Below are positions 37,918-47,586 of a DNA stretch of 64,000 nt, piece by piece (positions within the stretch are counted from its first letter, which is position 1; every line of letters begins with the position of its first letter). The notes beneath the pieces are model-generated. The model had not been told where the DNA came from and made no database searches. It saw nothing but the letters and a program-made list of their open reading frames with translations. The stretch comes from Tolypothrix campylonemoides VB511288. GTDB lineage: Bacteria > Cyanobacteriota > Cyanobacteriia > Cyanobacteriales > Nostocaceae. The position numbers were made by a program, and so were the translations under genes. Location: positions 605,937 to 669,936 of the forward strand of contig JXCB02000023.1 of the NCBI GenBank assembly GCA_000828075.3, written 5' to 3'.

Positions 37918-37941
37918 GATTGTCCAGTTTTCTACTCACGG

Positions 37942-38652
37942 CTAAAAGGTAATTTGGTTGGATTGGTATGTAGGTGGTTCAACATGAATCAAAATTCTGA
38001 CTGGGTTGAAGCGTTCTTCTAATCGCCTTTCGACTTCCTCAGTTATGCGGTGTGCTGTTTCTACGTCAGGTGCATCCACTATTAAATGCATTTCGATAAA
38101 GACTTGGCGACCAAGAACACCGCGAGAGGCAATATCATGGCAGTTAACGACACCAGGAACAGAAAGAGCAATATCATGAATGACTTCTGGGGCGATCGCC
38201 ATCTCGTCAACTAGCCAAGGTAAATTTTCTTTTAAAACTGTCCAGCCACTCCAAAATACCAACAAAGCCACTGGAAAAGCCAAAACCAAATCCAGCCACT
38301 GAACGCCCAGCCAAACGCCAATCAAGCCACCAATTACAGAAATTGTCACCCAGATGTCGCTCATCGTGTGCTTAGCGTCAGCAATCAAAATCGGGCTTTT
38401 GACTCGCTGTCCTACACCACGTTCATAAAACGCCACAAAAATATTCACGCCTAAGACAATCAGTAATATCCACAATTCTGGTGGTGATATTTTGACTTCT
38501 TTACCGCCATTAATAATTCGTTCAACGGCTCCTTGAAGAATTTCAAAGCAAGCTATACCTAAAAAAGCAGAAATTCCTAAGGAGTCTAAGACAATGACCA
38601 CTAACACTTCTGCCCAAATCAAGCCGGAACTTTGCTGTTCATTTTGTCGCAA
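37942..38652 (-). pseudogene. 5'-truncated CDF-family transporter
   Basis: CDF sequence is recognisable from [18 protein letters not shown] (about residue 29) to the end. It includes the helix-5 metal site IADAKHTMSD and the C-terminal domain GRQVFIEMHLIVDAP with HRITEEVERRLEERF. The first two helices and their H/D-x3-D site, about 75-80 residues in a normal CDF, are missing. The residues before SAFLG come from the opposite strand of the ClpX-type zinc-finger gene at 38594, whose start overlaps it. The junction near 38590 therefore looks like a deletion or rearrangement. With half of the metal site gone it should not transport. Confidence 0.75.
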
Positions 38653-38824
38653 AAGCAGTGAACAGGTTAATCTTTTGATTGCAGGTCCATTATTGGCAGA
38701 TGTCCCTGTTTACATTTGTAATGAGTGTGTGGATATATGTAATCAAATTATTAGCGGAGAAATTCCTCCGTTGACACAGGAAGAAGTTGAGTCATTGATG
38801 CATCCAGGCGAAGTGAGTGGCTAA
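38594..38824 (+). CDS. ClpX-type C4 zinc-finger protein
   Basis: A 76-residue protein equal to the N-terminal zinc-binding domain of ClpX without the AAA+ part. The four cysteines are in CCSFCRKS and [13 protein letters not shown] (C-x2-C ... C-x2-C). It may bind ClpP-associated substrates or adaptors, but stand-alone versions have no proven role. Its start lies 1-60 bp inside the truncated CDF frame on the other strand. Confidence 0.8.
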   Translation: MTTNTSAQIKPELCCSFCRKSSEQVNLLIAGPLLADVPVYICNECVDICNQIISGEIPPLTQEEVESLMHPGEVSG

Positions 38825-38899
38825 AACTACATGAATTCGATAGAATTTTTGGCTCCATTGCCATGCTGTCCGTGAAGAAATGATGCTCCAGACCGTTCG

Positions 38900-38920
38900 C
38901 ACCTCCGTGCTACGGAGGTG
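38900..38920. repeat. Perfect 9-bp hairpin
   Basis: CACCTCCGT and ACGGAGGTG flank a GCT loop, between the zinc-finger gene and the next gene. No T-run follows. Confidence 0.6.
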
Positions 38921-38972
38921 GCGCATTCCAAGGAGAATGGTATATGTAGCAAGATGTTTTCATAAATAGCTC

Positions 38973-39320
38973 ATGTCCAATCATTTGACATTGAACCTGG
39001 TTGAAGGTTCTGTCTCTTTTAGTTTTTCACCCGAAGCCGCACGGGAATTCAAAGCAGCGCTCGATGAATTGATGCAAAGCCTCAAAGCTGTCGCCGCTAA
39101 AGCCTCTGGTGGCGGTAAACCGAGTCCCCAGCGTCCAATGGAATATCGTTATACGGGAGAGGTATTTTTAGAAATTTTTTGTAATCCCAATATTTGGCCC
39201 ACTCCCTTTGCTGCCAAAGTCCTGCTAACCGTCCGCGATGCTACTATTCGCTTAACGACAGAAGCTGAACTGACCCGCGTTATTGAAGATATTAACCAGT
39301 ATCTGGAGCAAGTAGGGTAA
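38973..39320 (+). CDS. Conserved cyanobacterial hypothetical protein
   Basis: A 115-residue soluble protein: [20 protein letters not shown] at the start, a Lys/Gly-rich bend, and [20 protein letters not shown] followed by [20 protein letters not shown]. It appears to be a known conserved cyanobacterial family without a function. No cysteine cluster or membrane segment. It lies 148 bp after the zinc-finger gene on the same strand. Confidence 0.7.
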   Translation: MSNHLTLNLVEGSVSFSFSPEAAREFKAALDELMQSLKAVAAKASGGGKPSPQRPMEYRYTGEVFLEIFCNPNIWPTPFAAKVLLTVRDATIRLTTEAELTRVIEDINQYLEQVG

Positions 39321-39361
39321 TTTACCCGTAGACTGCAAAACATTGTAAAACATAAAAATCA

Positions 39362-39393
39362 CCGGAGCAGTTTCTAAAATTGAACTGCTCCGG
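39362..39393. terminator. Strong hairpin, bidirectional terminator candidate
   Basis: CCGGAGCAGTT and AACTGCTCCGG form a perfect 11-bp stem with a 10-base loop. Read on the minus strand it is followed by TGATTTTTAT; on the plus strand no T-run follows. It lies 41 bp past the gene at 38973. Confidence 0.6.
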
Positions 39394-39770
39394 AATCGAC
39401 ACGCCTAAGTATGATAGTCACACCGCTCAATAAAATCTAGAGAAATCTAGAAATATCCTTAAAACGTGGCTTCCCACATTCAGGGAGAAACCAGCCCCCT
39501 TATTCCCTACTTTTAACATTAACCGCACAAATGGCTGGAAAGCGGATGTAACAAACGAAAATTTCCACAAAACACTTTTGGATCGATTTAGAAATAGGAT
39601 ATTTCAGATTCCGGGCTGGGAAAGGATCTTAAAAAGCAGAGATTATCCTTGAGAAAGCGATCGCACTTGCCATCGTTAAATCTCTTTTTGTCTAATCTAT
39701 TCATCCAACTAACGATCATCCAACACAGATTCCCATTCCGAAACCGAAAATCACGCAACAGATGAAATAA
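39394..39770. other. Intergenic stretch
   Basis: About 375 bp between convergent genes (38973+ and 39771-). No gene, RNA or repeat could be supported. Confidence 0.45.
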
Positions 39771-40007
39771 TTAGTCGTTTTCCCACTGTTCGCGACCAAT
39801 CAGATCGGCAATGCGATCGCGCAGCAAGAAATCACACTTTTCCAGTTCGCATTCAATGCATACCCACTCTCTAGCCGGGATATATTGGCACAAGGTATAG
39901 ATTGGCTGCTGTCTGCTCACCAAGCCTTTTTGCACTAGTCGGCGTGCTTCATCTTGTATCACGTCTAAAGAGTAGTAACTGATAGAAGGCACCGTATTCA
40001 CACTCAT
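39771..40007 (-). CDS. DUF4327 protein
   Basis: A 78-residue protein of the cyanobacterial DUF4327 family: YSLDVIQDEARRLVQKGLVSRQQ, then IYTLCQYIPAREW and a C-x2-C-like VCIECELEKCDFLLRDRI. The cysteines suggest a metal site or redox pair, but no function is known. Confidence 0.85.
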   Translation of the reverse strand: MSVNTVPSISYYSLDVIQDEARRLVQKGLVSRQQPIYTLCQYIPAREWVCIECELEKCDFLLRDRIADLIGREQWEND

Positions 40008-40341
40008 GGTTTTTGCTCACAATTTAACACGTAAGTAGTGTTCCCAAAATTTAGCAGGAACGAACATTGCTAGAAATAGAAACAGTCGTTGAAGTTTTGT
40101 AGTTTTATATACGGAACTATTTTCATTTTGACGCTACATATCCTCAAATTATGTGAAGAAATATGAAGAAAATCAACAAATCCTGACATTCGCTTATATT
40201 GTATTACATACAAACAAATAGTGGTAGTTGATTACTTTTACTTATGTGGTTGAGAGGCTTATTTGGTACTAGTCTCTGATAAGCACTCACGATTTTAGGC
40301 ACTGTTTTGCATAAGCCAGGAGTTTTTACCAAACAGATGAG
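40008..40341. other. AT-rich intergenic stretch
   Basis: 334 bp upstream of the DUF4327 gene and downstream of the GH3 gene. Nothing recognisable beyond AT-rich sequence. Confidence 0.45.
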
Positions 40342-41934
40342 TTAGATACCAAACAAGGTACGTAAAGCGCAGTCTTGTGCCGCTGGCATTTGTCCATAGG
40401 AGAATATGCCGGGAATATCCTCTTTAAGCAAGGGTATAAACTGCTGCCAAACATAAGGGCTACCGTACAATACAAACGCTTGTAAGTCATCCGTCGTTAA
40501 TAATTTCTTAAATAAATCTTCTGCTACCTTGGTCAGTTCTGCACTTGAGCGAAAAGGATTCCCTCGGATAAACAGTTGTAGCAAAGTAGGATGACTTCCC
40601 TCTAAGTTGCGAATCTCTTGAGTATGGCAATCAATGATTTGAGTCTTATATCCCATTTGGGCGGGTAGTGTCATTGCTGGTGCCAATTTGTTCAAAAAAT
40701 CACAGAGAAATAAGTCATCAACGACAATTAGGTTACGTAGAGATTGTGCAGACTTATTATTAAGTTTTTTTGTGTTTATAAGATTATCTAATGATAACGT
40801 AGAGCCATGAATGATTTGACTATGTTGCAAAATCTCAACAGTGGTGTTGAGAGCGTCATTTTGTGCTGTGGACTCGATAAAGGCAGTGGGATTGACTGGC
40901 TGATGGAATTTGCTTTTTGCTTGCCAAATACGCTCAACAGACTCTCGAATACGCGATCGCGAAATCCGACCACTTTCAACAGCCGTACATACAGCGTTAA
41001 TCGCCTCTTGGGGGTCAACAGGCATCAGCAAAATATCAGCACCCGCTTCCACTGCCATCACAGGAGCAACCGAAGCCCCATAGCGATCGGCAATAGCACC
41101 CATGACCAAGGCATCTGTGGTGATCAAGCCTGAAAATCCTAGTTTTTGGCGCAATTCCCCTGTTAAGATTTTGTGTGACAAGGTTGCTGGTAGTTCTGCA
41201 TCCCAAGAAGGAATCAGCAGATGAGCGGTCATGACTGTATCCACACCCGAGGCAAGTGCAGCAGCAAAAGGTGGCAATTCCACTTCTGTCAGTCTGTCTG
41301 TAGAGTGTGGGATGAGCGGCAAATCTAAATGAGAATCAACAGCTGTATCCCCGTGTCCAGGAAAATGCTTTGCCGTTGTTAGGACAGGATGAGTTTTTGC
41401 ACCACGAATAAAGGCACAAGCCAATTGACTCACCTCATCAAGCGTTTCGCCAAAAGCGCGAACGTTGATAACAGGGTTATCAGGGTTATTGTTCACATCC
41501 ACCACGGGAGCTAGTACCCAGTTAATGCCAATAGCTAAGGCTTCTTGTGCAGTGATGGCTCCCATTTTTTCAGCATAATCCAAACCCAACTTTTGGTCTT
41601 TGCGGAAAATAGCACTCAGCGCCATTGGTGGCGGAAACCAAGTTGCCCCTGCAAAACGCTGTCCAACGCCTTCTTCGATATCAGCGGCAATGAGTAAAGG
41701 AACTTTTGCCCAATTTTGCAATTGTTGTGTTCTGATAGCTAATTCCCCAGCACTAGCCCCCAGCAAAATCACTCCACCAACACCCAAATCTTGCACCCAA
41801 TGTTGGAGTGTTGCTGCTGGTGGTTCCCAAACAGGATATTGAATTTGGTGGTCAAATAAAAAACCAGAGGCACGAACAACGACCATCTGGGCTACTTGTT
41901 CGGCTAGGGAGAGTTTATCTATATTGGGCAGCAT
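40342..41934 (-). CDS. Glycoside hydrolase family 3 (beta-N-acetylhexosaminidase type)
   Basis: A 530-residue GH3 enzyme resembling NagZ, which removes GlcNAc from muropeptides or chitin-type glycans. Blocks: VLTTAKHFPGHGDTAVDSH (the KH-FPGHG loop with the catalytic His/Asp pair) and GLITTDALVMGAI with the Asp nucleophile. The barrel begins at LAEQVAQMVVVRA. The last ~170 residues form a second, C-terminal domain not present in short NagZ. No signal peptide is seen, so cytoplasmic recycling is likely. The ATG at 41934 or the GTG at 41952 could be the start; neither has a clear ribosome-binding site. Confidence 0.88.
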   Translation of the reverse strand: MLPNIDKLSLAEQVAQMVVVRASGFLFDHQIQYPVWEPPAATLQHWVQDLGVGGVILLGASAGELAIRTQQLQNWAKVPLLIAADIEEGVGQRFAGATWFPPPMALSAIFRKDQKLGLDYAEKMGAITAQEALAIGINWVLAPVVDVNNNPDNPVINVRAFGETLDEVSQLACAFIRGAKTHPVLTTAKHFPGHGDTAVDSHLDLPLIPHSTDRLTEVELPPFAAALASGVDTVMTAHLLIPSWDAELPATLSHKILTGELRQKLGFSGLITTDALVMGAIADRYGASVAPVMAVEAGADILLMPVDPQEAINAVCTAVESGRISRSRIRESVERIWQAKSKFHQPVNPTAFIESTAQNDALNTTVEILQHSQIIHGSTLSLDNLINTKKLNNKSAQSLRNLIVVDDLFLCDFLNKLAPAMTLPAQMGYKTQIIDCHTQEIRNLEGSHPTLLQLFIRGNPFRSSAELTKVAEDLFKKLLTTDDLQAFVLYGSPYVWQQFIPLLKEDIPGIFSYGQMPAAQDCALRTLFGI

Positions 41935-42114
41935 AAGCAATTCAAAATTCACTGATTCAAAAAGGAAAAACCTAGCATAACAAGCATAAATACCAACAGC
42001 ATTAGTGTTCTATCTCATTACAGCGCCCTTCAGAAGGAGACACCAAAGGACGAGTAAATATAAAGACTATATTTTAACAGCCGTATCCGTAAGCCATGTA
42101 TTAGGGATATTAAA

Positions 42115-42139
42115 ACAGACGCAACATGGTCGCGTCTGT
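42115..42139 (-). terminator. Terminator after rbfA
   Basis: ACAGACGC and GCGTCTGT form a perfect 8-bp stem. Read on the minus strand it is followed by TTTTAATA, 46 bp past the rbfA stop. Confidence 0.6.
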
Positions 42140-42184
42140 AAAATCCTTGGCTGGCGTATGTTAATTAATTGTTGTTTACGTTAC

Positions 42185-42610
42185 TTAATCTTTTGCAGAC
42201 AATTCTTCATCTTGATTGAAGCTGCCCTCATTTTCTTGTGCCAGGTTTTCTGGCTGACGTTTTTGCTCAAGTTGATTTAACAGCGTTAGCACTTTGCTAC
42301 CACGTTCTATAGAACGGTCTTCAATAAATACGACCTCTGGCGTACGACGCAGACGAACCCGCGCACCGAGTTCACTACGGACGTAAGGAGTCGCCGACTT
42401 TAAACCTGCCATTGTTTCTGCCTTGGCTTCCTCTGTGCCATAGATGCTGACGTAGATTTTTGCGTGTTGCAAATCTCCAGACACATCAACGTCAGTAACA
42501 CTTACCATTCCTGTACCTACACGGTCATCCTTAATACCATTAAGTAACAGTTGGCTAACTTCCCGTTTAATTAATTCAGCAACGCGGGAAACGCGGCGAT
42601 CTGTAGCCAT
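42185..42610 (-). CDS. rbfA: Ribosome-binding factor A
   Basis: Assists 16S rRNA maturation in the small subunit and cold adaptation. It starts [21 protein letters not shown] and has [21 protein letters not shown], the KH-type core, and [20 protein letters not shown]. The ATG at 42610 follows GAGGAGG at a good distance; the longer frame to 42694 is less likely. The C-terminus after about residue 110 is Gln/Glu-rich and disordered. A DUF751 gene lies 88 bp upstream on the same strand, the usual cyanobacterial order. Confidence 0.95.
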   Translation of the reverse strand: MATDRRVSRVAELIKREVSQLLLNGIKDDRVGTGMVSVTDVDVSGDLQHAKIYVSIYGTEEAKAETMAGLKSATPYVRSELGARVRLRRTPEVVFIEDRSIERGSKVLTLLNQLEQKRQPENLAQENEGSFNQDEELSAKD

Positions 42611-42697
42611 AAAAATTTGCCTCCTCACAGAGGATTCACTACACACTACATAAATACGACTTTGTGAGAGGAGTCTACCTCCCACTACAGTCATAGT

Positions 42698-42904
42698 CTA
42701 AATTGTACTTAAGCCAAGCATTGCACGCAGGGTGAGAGTTATGAAGACCAGAGCACCTGCAAAGAAGCCCAAGACAGCGATTGAGGTGACTGGGCGTTTG
42801 AAAAGCGGTGCCAAAGGCGCAAAAGCATTTAACAACACGCCTAAGAGGGTCGTAATAAAAAACCGGAAGTAGCGAACAACGTTCTCCCAAAATCCGTCAA
42901 ACAT
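42698..42904 (-). CDS. DUF751 (Ycf33-like) small membrane protein
   Basis: A 68-residue protein with two hydrophobic segments (about 13-33 and 40-60). It begins MFDGFWENVVRYFRFFITTL and contains SIAVLGFFAGALVFITLTLRAML, the DUF751/Ycf33 pattern found throughout cyanobacteria and some plastids. The function is unknown. It is followed by rbfA. Confidence 0.85.
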   Translation of the reverse strand: MFDGFWENVVRYFRFFITTLLGVLLNAFAPLAPLFKRPVTSIAVLGFFAGALVFITLTLRAMLGLSTI

Positions 42905-43057
42905 CTAGATTTAGACCACCTTGTTATAGACTATACGTTTGTTTTGATGACTTTGTTTATTTAAATTGTAATCTATACATTAAGAAAATGATAAGTTAGT
43001 ATAAAATATAATTAGAATATAATAATTGCTAACATTATTTTTTTTAGTTTCCGTTAA

Positions 43058-43909
43058 ATGTTAAGTGAAATTTCTAAACACAACTTTCCACGTCCCTTTT
43101 TAAAATGGGCAGGAGGTAAAAGTAGATTAATTCAGCAATATTTTAACTATTTTCCTATTGATTTTAAAAATTATTATGAGCCATTTTTAGGGGGTGGTGC
43201 TGTTTTTTTTCACCTGCTCCATCATAAAATAAGCAAAGCTATTTTGACTGATATTAATGCAGAATTAATTACCACTTATCGCTGTGTAAGGGATAACGTC
43301 GAAGAATTAATAAACCTACTTAAGGAGCATGAAATCCAACATAGTAAAGATTATTACTACAGGATGCGAACTACAATTGAGAGCAATGAATTAAAAAAAG
43401 CTGCTCGCTTGATATATTTGAACAAAACTTGTTTTAATGGTCTTTACAGAGAAAACTCCAAAGGCGAATTTAATGTGCCAATAGGGAGATACAAAAAACC
43501 TAATATTTGTGATTTATCTAATTTACGTTTAGCATCAACTGCTTTGCAATCAGCAGAGATTGAAGTAAGAAGCTTTGAAGAAGTGCTAAATTATGGTAAA
43601 AATAAAGATTTTGTCTACTTTGATCCACCTTATTATCCAGTCAGTAGTACGAGTAACTTTACATCATATAGTCGTTATGCCTTTGATGAGAATGAGCAAT
43701 GTAGACTCAGGGATGTATTCGTAGAACTCGCTGAACGTGGTGTAAAAGTAATGCTATCTAATTCAGATACTTCGTTTATTCGCAACCTATATAAAGATTT
43801 TCATATATATACTATATCAGCAGGAAGGGCAATTAATTCTAATGCCAAAAAACGAGGTAAAATTAACGAATTATTAGTAACTTCTTATTTTATTAAAGAT
43901 TATTGTTAG
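43058..43909 (+). CDS. D12-class (Dam-type) DNA adenine methyltransferase
   Basis: Transfers methyl to N6 of adenine in DNA. Blocks in order: FLKWAGGKSRLI (residues 14-25), EPFLGGGAVFFHL (from 41), the TDINAELITTYRCV turn (from about 68), LIYLNKTCFNGLYRENSKGEFNVPIG (the Dam target-region motif), and FDPPYYP (DPPY from residue 189). The length of 283 residues is complete. Dam-type enzymes usually act on GATC. It converges with a PD-(D/E)XK nuclease, overlapping its stop by 17 bp. The pair is likely a type II restriction-modification system. The gene is markedly AT-richer than its neighbours, which suggests transfer. Confidence 0.92.
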   Translation: MLSEISKHNFPRPFLKWAGGKSRLIQQYFNYFPIDFKNYYEPFLGGGAVFFHLLHHKISKAILTDINAELITTYRCVRDNVEELINLLKEHEIQHSKDYYYRMRTTIESNELKKAARLIYLNKTCFNGLYRENSKGEFNVPIGRYKKPNICDLSNLRLASTALQSAEIEVRSFEEVLNYGKNKDFVYFDPPYYPVSSTSNFTSYSRYAFDENEQCRLRDVFVELAERGVKVMLSNSDTSFIRNLYKDFHIYTISAGRAINSNAKKRGKINELLVTSYFIKDYC

Positions 43910-44381
43910 TCCAGGCAATAAAAGTACTCAAGTTATGAACAGCTAATAAATTTTGATTTTGAGTTACTTGAGAGCTTAACCAAGTAATGGCTTTGGGTTT
44001 CATTCCTCCACCGTCAATCAAAACAATAGCTGGTGCTGGGTAGCAATTTTGAATATTCAAGTTAACGTAAGGAAGTTTTTCATCAACAGAGCCACCAGTT
44101 TGCTGCCATTTACATTCAATGATTAAACCAGAAGGAATTGCTGCTGAACCAATGATGTAAAAGTCTACAGAAATGTCAGTCCCATAAATTCCTGGTCCTA
44201 TGTAAACCTGTCGTGCATATCGTTTTGAAAGACTGGTGCAGTTTATAAGATATCCCAAACGCTGCTTTTTTGGTAAATTATCACCGACTAGGTTATATCC
44301 ATGCCCTGACAAGGTTCCTTCTACAGTTCTTTCCAGGACGTTGCCAGACTGATTTGCTTTGCCACCTTGAGTCCTAGTCAT
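43893..44381 (-). CDS. PD-(D/E)XK nuclease, probable cognate restriction endonuclease
   Basis: A 162-residue protein with D73 in DISVDFYIIG and E89-C-K91 in SGLIIECKWQ, the PD-(D/E)XK spacing. It continues GGSVDEKLPYVNLNIQNCYP and AIVLIDGGGMK, features of small type II nucleases. The N-terminus (GNVLERTVEGTLSGHGY) resembles the dimerisation/recognition part. Its gene faces the Dam-type methyltransferase and their ends overlap. The family was recognised by the nuclease motif, not by a named enzyme; the specificity is not known. Confidence 0.75.
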   Translation of the reverse strand: MTRTQGGKANQSGNVLERTVEGTLSGHGYNLVGDNLPKKQRLGYLINCTSLSKRYARQVYIGPGIYGTDISVDFYIIGSAAIPSGLIIECKWQQTGGSVDEKLPYVNLNIQNCYPAPAIVLIDGGGMKPKAITWLSSQVTQNQNLLAVHNLSTFIAWTNNNL

Positions 44382-45179
44382 ATTGAATCCTTCTACTAAT
44401 AACCCCTAAATTTTAGAGCATCGATTCAGTAATCAAAAACCTAACCCCCTGCTACAAGGAGGGGGACAAGGAGCAGATGAGTGTTGCGGGAGGGGTTGGG
44501 GGAGAGGTTCTTCAGGATTACTGAATTGCTGTTCTAGGATTCCACGGAAGCAGTGGAAAATGATCGGTTACTTAACATGAATTTTCGATTTAGGACGCTA
44601 ATATGTAGAAAGTTGCCAGAAATGGTACATATGTATTTAATACAATTGTATTAAAGCATTGTGGTTTTTCTTTATATAAAATACACCAAATTGTAGGGGC
44701 AAACAGCCGATTGTCCCTACATTTCTATCGTATTTAATGGAAAACCACTAGAAAATCTATTGCTGATGACTTCCGATATATTTGAAATATATTTGAAAGT
44801 AGAACTTAATTAAGTGTAGTTTCTCGCCTAAGGAACACCGCACGAATAATTTACCTTTTTTAATCGCTGAAAGTCTTGTAAATCAAGACTTAATTTTTTT
44901 AAAACAGGTAAGTAGTTTCTGTGCGGCTCCTAAAATTCATTCACTTTTTGCTGCAACATTTAATAACTCTTGAACCCTGCTACTCCCGGTTTATTGCCCT
45001 CATCATCCTCCTCTATCCTCCACAAGTGAAGGGAAGAGAAGGAAAAAAGTTTTTGAGGGAGGAGAGAAGTAGATTTATTAGTTGTAACAAGTAAGAAATA
45101 ATTTATGTTTAACATTTAAACAAACAGGATAAAGTCTGGAAACTAGATAACGTTGCTGTTAATACAAGTTACCAAGACT
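44382..45179. other. Intergenic stretch with a TGTAGGG hairpin
   Basis: About 800 bp, AT-rich with C-rich patches near 44450-44510. At 44692-44721 TGTAGGGGCAA and TTGTCCCTACA form an imperfect 11-bp inverted repeat of a widespread intergenic type. No gene or RNA is supported. Confidence 0.5.
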
Positions 45180-46400
45180 TTAGCCTATCTGAATTTCAGT
45201 GTTACCGTTGCGGATTGCCCATGCCATTTCTAACATTTGAGTCCAGCGCTTTTGGAGCTGTTTAGGCGTGCATTTGATTGTTTTGGCTATTGCTTGGTCA
45301 CTGTATTTTGCAGTTTTGAGTTGCAAGATTTGCTGCTGCTGTTCCGAAAGTTGACTCAAAAATCTTTCCCACTGTTGCGAGGATAAACCCAATTTATGTT
45401 CTAAACCTGCGCCCAACCATTGATGTACTAACTGCCAGTGGTGTTGCTTGGCGAACTTTTCTACATGATATTTAAAACGCTGTTGCAGATAATCGCGCTG
45501 GCGGCTAGTCAAACCCAAAATTTGGTCGATTTCTGGTGCTGAGAAATCTTGGAGTTTTAATGATAGATAGTCTACGCAGTCAGATTGACCTTGAGCTTCT
45601 AGATATTTTACGAGTTCTGAGACGACGCGATCGCGCTCGGACTCTTCAGCAGGATCAAATTTAGGCTGTGCAATCATTTGAGAGCGAACCTGTTGAACTG
45701 CTGAGTTGCGCTGATAAGATTCTGCTTCTTCGCTCTTAGCTGACTCAACAGCCCTTTCGATATCTACAGTTGTTTCCTGAGGTAAACGACGGGCAAAACC
45801 TTGGGCGCGCAATATAATCAACTGCTGGTTATTACCGCCAGGTAAATTGATGCGGCGCTTAGCATACTGCTCTGTAAACCCCATGTATTCTGCAAGTTCC
45901 AATTGAGTGCGCGGGGTATAATCCTCAGGTAGTTCGTTTTCCCGCCGGAAAGCCTTAATAGCTTCCAGATAAAATGCTTGTAAAAAATCTTCAATCAAGT
46001 TGTAACGAGCCTCAAACCCTAACTCGGAGTTTGATACGGCAATATGGCGGTAAACCATAGCACCTAACTGGCTATGTAATTCTACGCGACCTTTTTTTGA
46101 ACCCAATTGATAGTAACGTAGGCATTTTTGTAACCGATGCCTTGCTAAAGTGACCAGCCAAGACTTTATTTCTCCTGAGGTTTGGATACGGGAGCTTTTG
46201 TTGCAGATGCGTTCCACTTCTTTAGCAATGCGCTTTGCTACAGCTTGCACGCACTTCGGTGCTGCTTTCACCTGAGCTTGCAATTCCTTACATAGCAGTT
46301 GCACTAAAGCATCACCATTAGGAACTTGCAATTGTTCAGCCGAAACGTGGCGGTTTAAAGAGGGTGTAGACGTGGCTAGATTGGCGAGGTTTGCTTCCAT
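45180..46400 (-). CDS. HetZ-family protein
   Basis: A ~406-residue protein alike in outline to HetZ, the early heterocyst regulator. Shared blocks are LARHRLQKCLRYYQLGSKKGRVELHS-type sequence, YNLIEDFLQAFYLEAIKAFRREN, LELAEYMGFTEQYAKRRI with LPGGNNQQLIILRAQ, and QILGLTSRQRDYLQQRFKYH (a helix-turn-helix). It ends TPKQLQKRWTQMLEMAWAIRN. It differs from HetZ at many positions and no patU genes are next to it, so a paralogue (HetZ-related) is more likely than hetZ itself. The ATG at 46400 gives the usual start; a longer frame reaches 46496 without a clear ribosome-binding site. Confidence 0.82.
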   Translation of the reverse strand: MEANLANLATSTPSLNRHVSAEQLQVPNGDALVQLLCKELQAQVKAAPKCVQAVAKRIAKEVERICNKSSRIQTSGEIKSWLVTLARHRLQKCLRYYQLGSKKGRVELHSQLGAMVYRHIAVSNSELGFEARYNLIEDFLQAFYLEAIKAFRRENELPEDYTPRTQLELAEYMGFTEQYAKRRINLPGGNNQQLIILRAQGFARRLPQETTVDIERAVESAKSEEAESYQRNSAVQQVRSQMIAQPKFDPAEESERDRVVSELVKYLEAQGQSDCVDYLSLKLQDFSAPEIDQILGLTSRQRDYLQQRFKYHVEKFAKQHHWQLVHQWLGAGLEHKLGLSSQQWERFLSQLSEQQQQILQLKTAKYSDQAIAKTIKCTPKQLQKRWTQMLEMAWAIRNGNTEIQIG

Positions 46401-46776
46401 GACTTTTCTACAAGTGGTATTGCACCGTAACGACAATGCACAAGACAGCACTGCCAAGGCATACGCCAGCAGGCGAATCTCTTCGATGATTTTCATTCAT
46501 CAAGAGTCGCCCTCAGCACTGCTCACACATATGACTGTAAAAGACCCGAAAAAGTTACAGTGTTGGCAGTGTGTCGGTTTTTTCACAAGCCACTAAAAAG
46601 TAACTTGCACACGGATATCTGTCATGACGCAAAAGTACCTCAAAACCTTGCTGCTCGTAGGTTTATCCCAACTTAAGTCATACCTCCTGCCAATGTAGTA
46701 GGTATGACAATCTGAAAACTGGAGCTACTGGCTTTGTTTTTGCGAAATTGACAGATGAGCGTGTGTAGTTTAATAT
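46401..46776. other. Intergenic stretch
   Basis: About 375 bp between the HetZ-family gene and the Sua5/YciO gene, both on the minus strand. It holds the HetZ-family promoter region; nothing definite could be picked. Confidence 0.4.
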
Positions 46777-47439
46777 TTATACCCATGCCGCTGCTTTTTC
46801 CCAGCCTAAACCCTGCCGTACAATAATTGCTCTTTCTCCTGTTAAGTCCAAAATGGTAGAAACTTCATACTGAGGTTCCTCACCAGTGTCCACAATAACA
46901 TCTACCAATTTGTCCAAACGGTCAAATAGCTCTACCCGCGATAAGTAAGGTTCTGCTTCCATCCCATTGGACTCATCACCTATTTCATCATCCGGTGGTA
47001 AATGTGCCGAAGTTGAAATAATCGGATTTGCTAGCGCTGACAATAAAGCTTTACACACGATATGATTTGGCACTCTGATTCCAGTTGTTTTCCGTTTGGG
47101 ATTTTGCACCAGTCGTGGCACCAACTTAGTAGCAGGTAGCAAAAATGTATACGGTCCTGGAATGAGGCTTTTCATCATCCGATAAGCTGTATCGCTTACA
47201 TAAGCATAAGTCGTTACATTAGAAAGCGAGGGGCATAAAAATGTCAGTGGTTTATCATTTGCCAACTGTTTGATTTGCCGCACTCGCTCTACTGCTGATT
47301 TAGCATTTAAATCACAACCAATAGCATAAACTGTATCCGTAGGGTAAAGCATCACTGCGCCACGTTGCAGTGCTGCTTGTATTTCCTCTATACGTCGGAT
47401 TTGGGGATTATCAGGATGGACTTGGAAAATTTTTGCCAT
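46777..47439 (-). CDS. Sua5/YciO/YrdC-family protein
   Basis: A 220-residue protein of the threonylcarbamoyl-AMP synthase fold. It has AVMLYPTDTVYAIGCDLN, RIRQIKQLANDKPLTFLC-type sequence, IPGPYTFLLPATK, GIRVPNH and IISTSAHLP. This version resembles the YciO branch, whose role in t6A tRNA modification is not proven. The ATG at 47439 gives the normal length. It is divergent from larC at 47587. Confidence 0.9.
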   Translation of the reverse strand: MAKIFQVHPDNPQIRRIEEIQAALQRGAVMLYPTDTVYAIGCDLNAKSAVERVRQIKQLANDKPLTFLCPSLSNVTTYAYVSDTAYRMMKSLIPGPYTFLLPATKLVPRLVQNPKRKTTGIRVPNHIVCKALLSALANPIISTSAHLPPDDEIGDESNGMEAEPYLSRVELFDRLDKLVDVIVDTGEEPQYEVSTILDLTGERAIIVRQGLGWEKAAAWV

Positions 47440-47586
47440 AAAAGTGGGAGAGGACGTTAGTGGTTAGCGGTACTTTTTGACAACAGATGGGCTTTGGAAT
47501 CCTCTCTGGGGTTGGGGAAAACCCCCAAGGACGCAGTCGCTCACTAACAACTAACAAATAACTGATAACTGACTAATGACTAAATT

